Assembly (NCBI RefSeq): GCF_040954835.1
Contig: NC_090699.1
Location: 17,911,817-17,975,816 of the forward strand
Reading direction: 5' to 3'
DNA from: Lepisosteus oculatus
Taxonomy: Eukaryota; Chordata; Actinopteri; Semionotiformes; Lepisosteidae
DNA: 64,000 nucleotides
Numbering within the stretch: position 1 is the stretch's first letter; every line of letters begins with the position of its first letter. The notes under the pieces are model-generated. The model had not been told where the DNA came from and ran no database searches. It saw only the letters and a program-made list of their open reading frames with translations. Both the position numbers and the translations under genes were made by a program. Positions 60,050 to 64,000 of this stretch are shown piece by piece.

Positions 60050-63000
60050 CTAGATATCTTTCTGTTCAGCCTTGGGTTCAGCTAGTGGTTGCTTACTTGT
60101 CTCAGGCTGACATTCCTTTTCTGGCACTTTTGTATCTTCCTCTTTAGTCTTAGTCACAGACTCAGTGACATCTCCCCTTCCATCAAGCCCATTCTCTTGA
60201 ATGGTGGGTCTGACTTCTTCTCTTAACTCTTTTTCAAGTTCTTTCTTTGCTTTCAAGTCAGAGGGCAGAATCTGTTGCTCTTTGATTTCTACTGCTACCT
60301 GTGAGTCTTCTGAAGGCACTTCTGTGTCCTTGACTGCTTTAAGGTCTGTGGAGCTGCTGGCAGTTAATTCCTTGGTGTCAGGTCCTGGGCTGTCTGGCCT
60401 CTCTGGTTGCTTCTCTTTCTCTTGAATGGTGGGTCTGACTTCTTCTCTTAACTCTTTTTCAAGTTCTTTCTTTGCTTTCAAGTCAGAGGGCAGAATCTGT
60501 TGCTCTTTGATTTCTACTGCTACCTGTGAGTCTTCTGAAGGTACTTCTGTGTCCTTGACTGCTTTAAGGTCTGTGGAGCTGCTGGCAGTTAATTCCTTGG
60601 TATCGGGCCCTGGGCTGCCTGGCCTCTCCAGTTGCTTCTCTTTCTGTGGAATCCCCTCTGTGTGCTTCATGTCCCCCCGCTTGTCTGTCTTTGTGCTTTC
60701 AGATGGTCTCTCCCTTTGGGCTGAAGGGTCTTGAGATTTCGGTCCTGCGCTGAGTTCCTTCACTGGATCTTGTTTCTGTTCAGCTCTTCCCTCCTGTTCC
60801 TGTTGTGTTGGTTCCTCTGGTTCTTTATCCTTCTTCTCCCTGGTGCCTGGAAAGCTGTCAGCTTCCAGTCCTTCTTTAGGACACAGTGTCAACTCCAGCT
60901 TCTGGTAACCTTCTGATTCTTTCGCTGTGTCTTTCTGATCAGCGGATGTGTCTTCCTTCTGTGAGTCTCTGTCCACTGAATCGCTGGCCTTGACCGTTGA
61001 CTCTGCTCTCTCGTGGGTGTGGTCACTCTTGTCACCGCTGCTCTCTGTTGGCTTGACTTCACTCACACTTTCCTGTTCCTGAAGGTCTGTGGATTCAGTT
61101 TCAGCACCTGCAGCTGTTGTCTCTGCTTCAATCGCGGGTCCGGAAGCCCCCTTTTCCGATGCCAGTGGTTCTGCTCTTTCCTCTGTCAGGAGGTGTTTGG
61201 ATGCCTGTTTGTCTTCTGTTTCCTGTACGGTCTTTTCAGGTGTAGACTCAGAAACCTCTGCTGCCATCACTGTGTCCACCTTTTCCTCTGCAGGACTGTG
61301 TTGACTGGTGTCAAGTTCTGCTCTGACACCAGTGGGCTTTTCTTCACCCTCTTCACACGTAGGTCTTGTAAGCTCCTTTCCTGTGGGTCTGACTGATGTT
61401 TCTTTGGGATCCTCTGCTGTCTCTTTCTCTGGGCTCTTTTCCTTTGCAGCCTCCACTTCCTCCACTACAACACCTACAACACTGTGCTCCTTTGATTGAT
61501 CTTCTGCAGTTTCTTTTACTGGGCTCTCCTGTGGTCTTGCTGAAGACTCTTTGGTTTCCTCTCTCTGGGTTGTGTCCTCAGAAGGCTCCTCTGACTGCAC
61601 TTCTTCTTTCTCATCCTTCTCCAGGGCCACTTCAATGTCACTCTTCTGGGACTTAGCTTCAGACACAGGTTTGTCTTCTGCTGCCTTTTCTTCTGTTTTC
61701 TCTCTGTCTGTCACCTCCTTTAAGGCTTTTACTCCAGAAGCTTCTTTCTCGGTTTTAGATTGGTCTTGCCTGTCTTCTCTTACTTTTGTTTCATCCTTTT
61801 CTGGGATCCTTTCCCTGATTGTCTGCTTTGATTCAGATGCAGCTGCAAGTTCTGCTTTCCTTCCCTCTATTTCACTTTCTTCTTTTTTTGCCTGGTCATT
61901 CACCTCCTTTGCAGTTTGTTCTGCAGGAGCATCTTTCACTACTTCCAATGTCTCTGTTGCATCATGGGATTCCTCTGGCACAGCTTCCTGTGTGGTGTGT
62001 TCTTCCACCTTCCCCTCATGTTGGACATCCTCAGGCTCGTCTGCTGCTTCTGCTCCAGATTCATCTTCATCAGCACCTCCCTCATCTGGTTTCACTGCAG
62101 CTGCTCCTTCCTCCTCAGCCTCAGGAGATGACTGTTCATGTTGTTTCTCTGATTCTGGGGTGTCCCCTCTCTGCTCTGTCTCCTCAGCCTCAGGAGATGA
62201 CTGTTCATGTTGTTTCTCTGATTCTGGGGTGTCATCTCTCTGCTGTGTCTCCTCAGCCTCAGGAGATGTCTCTTCATGTTGTTCCTCTGATTCTGGGGTG
62301 TCATCTCTCTGCTGTCTCTCCTCAGCCTCAGGAGATGACTGTTCATGTTGCTCCTCTGATTCTGGGGTGTCCTCTCTCTCCTGTGTCTCCTCAGCCTCAG
62401 GAGATGTCTCTCCATGTTGTTCCTCTGATTCTGGGGTGTCCTCTCTCTCCTGTGTCTCCTCAGCCTCAGGAGATGTCTCTCCATGTTGTTCCTCTGATTC
62501 TGGGGTATCCTCTCTCTCCTGTGTCTCCTTAACCTCAGGGGATGACTGTTCATGTTGCTCTTCTGATTCTGGGGTGTCCTCTCTCTCCTGTGTCTCCTCA
62601 GTCTCAGATGTCTCTTTGTGTTGTTCCTCTGATTCTGGGGTGTCCTCTCTTTCCTGTGTCTCCTCGGCCTCAGCTGCCTCCTCTTCCTCTCTGCTCCCAT
62701 TCCCTCTAGCTTCTTCTTCTCCGTTTGTTTCCTCCGATTCCGTCTCTTCAATCTCTGTCATCTCTACTTCCTTTGTTGTTTCGGTAATGATCTCCTCAAC
62801 GAACTTGTACTGTGGCTCTGCCTTGGTGGCTCTGCTCCGCTCCTTTGTGTAGCTCGGGAGAGTGTAGACAGGGGACTGTCTGTACACATATGGCAATGAA
62901 ACCTGGGCTCCAGCCACTGTGGATAGTCGAGTCTCTTCACCTTCTAACAGTTTCCTAAGAGATGAAAGAGTGTTACTAAGGAAAAGGGGTGAGGGAATAT

Positions 63001-63491
63001 TGTCAAAGGGTCTCAGCTTTATTTTACAATTTATTTTTTTAATGTTAAAAAATAGTGCAAAACAACTCAAAATGTTTTTACCGATTTATTAAATTGTGAA
63101 ATATAGCTTATGTCTTACATGTGTTTTTATACTCAATTTGATGCACTAAACCATTAGAAGTATGTATTCAAATTGGAATGTCATTTAAAATTATTTTTAC
63201 CTGGTTATATAAAGACAAGTTATATATGCAAAAACTAATTTACACCAATTTCATCAATTAAAAACGTTCAAATGGCATGCTATAAAAACTGTCAGATATG
63301 TTACAGATTACACAGACGGGTATTGCATACTCTGGCAATGATATTTTTTAAAAAATCATTCCTTACCTATAAGATGCAATTTCAACATCTAAAGCCATTT
63401 TGACATCCAGCAGATCCTGGTACTCCTTAAGGTGACCAGACATCTCGCATTTTGTGTGTTTAAGCTCATGTTCCAGCAACCTGATGATGTC
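60050..63491 (-). CDS. NEFM: Neurofilament medium-like protein (NEFM), partial: last two exons
   Basis: Exons on the minus strand: 63491-63367 (125 nt) and 62954-60050 (stop TAG). The 125-nt exon encodes the end of coil 2, with [20 protein letters not shown], the intermediate-filament rod terminus completed by [12 protein letters not shown] in the next exon. Size and position match the small middle exon I recall for NEFM. After the rod, [16 protein letters not shown] resembles HKFVEEIIEETKVED of human NEFM, favouring NEFM over NEFL, NEFH or INA. The tail is about 967 residues, far longer than in human NEFM, and nearly all Glu/Lys/Ser/Thr. It includes a 23-residue repeat region and a duplicated 75-residue block. 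Canonical KSP repeats are absent; S-P and T-P sites occur instead. Role by family: axonal filament subunit whose phosphorylated side-arm sets spacing and axon calibre. Exon 1 lies beyond the window. Confidence 0.9.
60201..60650 (-). repeat. 225-bp tandem duplication in the neurofilament tail
   Basis: 60201-60425 and 60426-60650 are almost identical, with only a handful of substitutions over 225 bp. Each encodes 75 residues including [18 protein letters not shown]. The length keeps frame. Confidence 0.95.
62100..62680 (-). repeat. 69-bp minisatellite encoding a 23-residue acidic tail repeat
   Basis: About eight to nine units, each encoding a variant of [20 protein letters not shown] plus EAE. 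The period is 69 bp, seen from the recurring CCTCAGCCTCAGGAGATG. Units vary ([22 protein letters not shown]). Every unit keeps a T-P site, most an S-P site, and lysine is nearly absent. Confidence 0.95.
62955..63366 (-). other. Neurofilament intron between the last two exons
   Basis: AT-rich intron bounded by donor GTAAGG at 63366 and acceptor CTCTTAG at 62955. No other feature. Confidence 0.9.
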
Positions 63492-63750
63492 CTGTTAAAG
63501 CACAAGAAGTGAATCACCTCATTAAAATCACAGCATCATGCAGGCATCACGCAGCCGGCAGAGGAATCCTACTCTGTTGGGCTCCTGAGCAAGGCCCTTC
63601 ACCCCAACTGCACCAGGGGCGCCGTACAATGGCAGACCCTGCGCTCTGACCCCAGACTCTGTCCCTGTCTGTGTGTCTCGTGGAGAGCAAGCTGGGTTAT
63701 GCGAAAAGATCATTCCTAATGCAAGAAATTGTAAAGGGTTAATAAAGTGA

Positions 63751-63804
<54 letters not shown>

Positions 63805-64000
63805 GAAATACACACTGTGATTAAACAATAGGAAAGGATCCTACTCAAAGAAATCCTTGTGGTGTGACTATAGTTAGTAGACATTTCATTTCTAGTGATA
63901 TTTAAAAGCCATACTCATACAGTTGGACAGAAACACCAATGTTTTTATACTGTAGAATTTTGGCTCTAAGGCAAAAAAGCTTCAGATTTTTCTGAAAGCA
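63492..64000 (-). other. Neurofilament intron 1 (part), with SINE copy 4
   Basis: Extends past the window edge. It holds SINE copy 4 and its TTA-rich tail; the remainder is unremarkable. Confidence 0.75.
63548..63804 (+). mobile_element. tRNA-derived SINE, copy 4 (5'-truncated) with (TTA)n tail
   Basis: Lacks the tRNA head and starts within GCAGCCGGCAGAGGAATCCT; body as in copy 1. It ends GTTAATAAAGTGATG followed by an (ATT)n run of about 18 units (63749-63804), probably the expanded tail. Confidence 0.85.

Noticed and set aside
61551-62852. 433-codon plus-strand frame rich in Ser, Cys and Val with a regular repeat
   Set aside because: Antisense of the neurofilament minisatellite. Stop-free because the 69-bp unit keeps all its copies in frame; the minus strand has the rod end and splice sites of a real gene.
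1-64000. CRISPR arrays, operons, phage or endogenous retrovirus copies
   Set aside because: None seen. Regular repeats are satellites, SINEs or coding minisatellites, and all real genes have vertebrate introns.

Overview
This is vertebrate nuclear DNA, most likely from a ray-finned fish. The genes have vertebrate intron-exon structure with GT-AG (and one or two GC-AG) introns. The VDAC2 protein reads almost like fish VDAC2. The repeats are fish-type: a tRNA-derived SINE, a V-SINE-like fragment, LINE 3' ends and Tc1-like DNA. I suspect a holostean (gar or bowfin) but cannot prove it from sequence alone. I see no prokaryotic genes, CRISPR array, endogenous retrovirus or true RNA gene.

Gene order left to right: the last coding exon of KAT6B (+, 0.5-3.0 kb, 3'UTR to about 4.27 kb); a head-to-tail array of five small dual-specificity phosphatase genes, all on the minus strand (DUSP29 at 4.7-6.7 kb, two DUSP13B-like genes at 11.4-13.5 and 16.0-20.5 kb, two DUSP13A-like genes at 23.3-25.7 and 26.7-28.0 kb); SAMD8 (+, promoter near 29.5 kb, coding 38.6-44.3 kb, long 3'UTR to about 48 kb); VDAC2 (+, promoter near 50.6 kb, coding 53.3-57.0 kb); and the 3' part of a neurofilament-medium-like gene (-, 60.05-63.49 kb), whose first exon lies beyond the right edge. 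KAT6B-DUSP29-DUSP13-SAMD8-VDAC2 is the order I recall for human 10q22. The neurofilament gene is the unexpected neighbour.

All five phosphatases share one architecture: three coding exons, the first intron in phase 2, the second in phase 1, a middle exon of about 218-221 nt, and an intact HC-x5-R-S active site with its general-acid Asp. They are clear tandem duplicates that all look functional. SAMD8 is an ER ceramide phosphoethanolamine synthase-related enzyme, VDAC2 a mitochondrial outer-membrane channel, KAT6B a chromatin acetyltransferase and NEFM an axonal intermediate-filament subunit. They are neighbours by ancient synteny, not members of one pathway.

The space between genes holds several repeat families: four tRNA-SINE copies, a 688-bp Tigger/pogo-like non-autonomous element with TA target sites, three foldback elements whose centres resemble the hammerhead core of Penelope-like elements, five LINE 3'-end fragments, a Tc1-like transposase relic, a GATT-based higher-order satellite inside a phosphatase intron, and a perfect 23-bp hairpin with a third copy of its arm. 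I did not find a wholly new biological system. The best leads are the phosphatase array, the neurofilament gene with its lysine-free acidic 23-residue tail repeat, the foldback family and the Tigger-like element.
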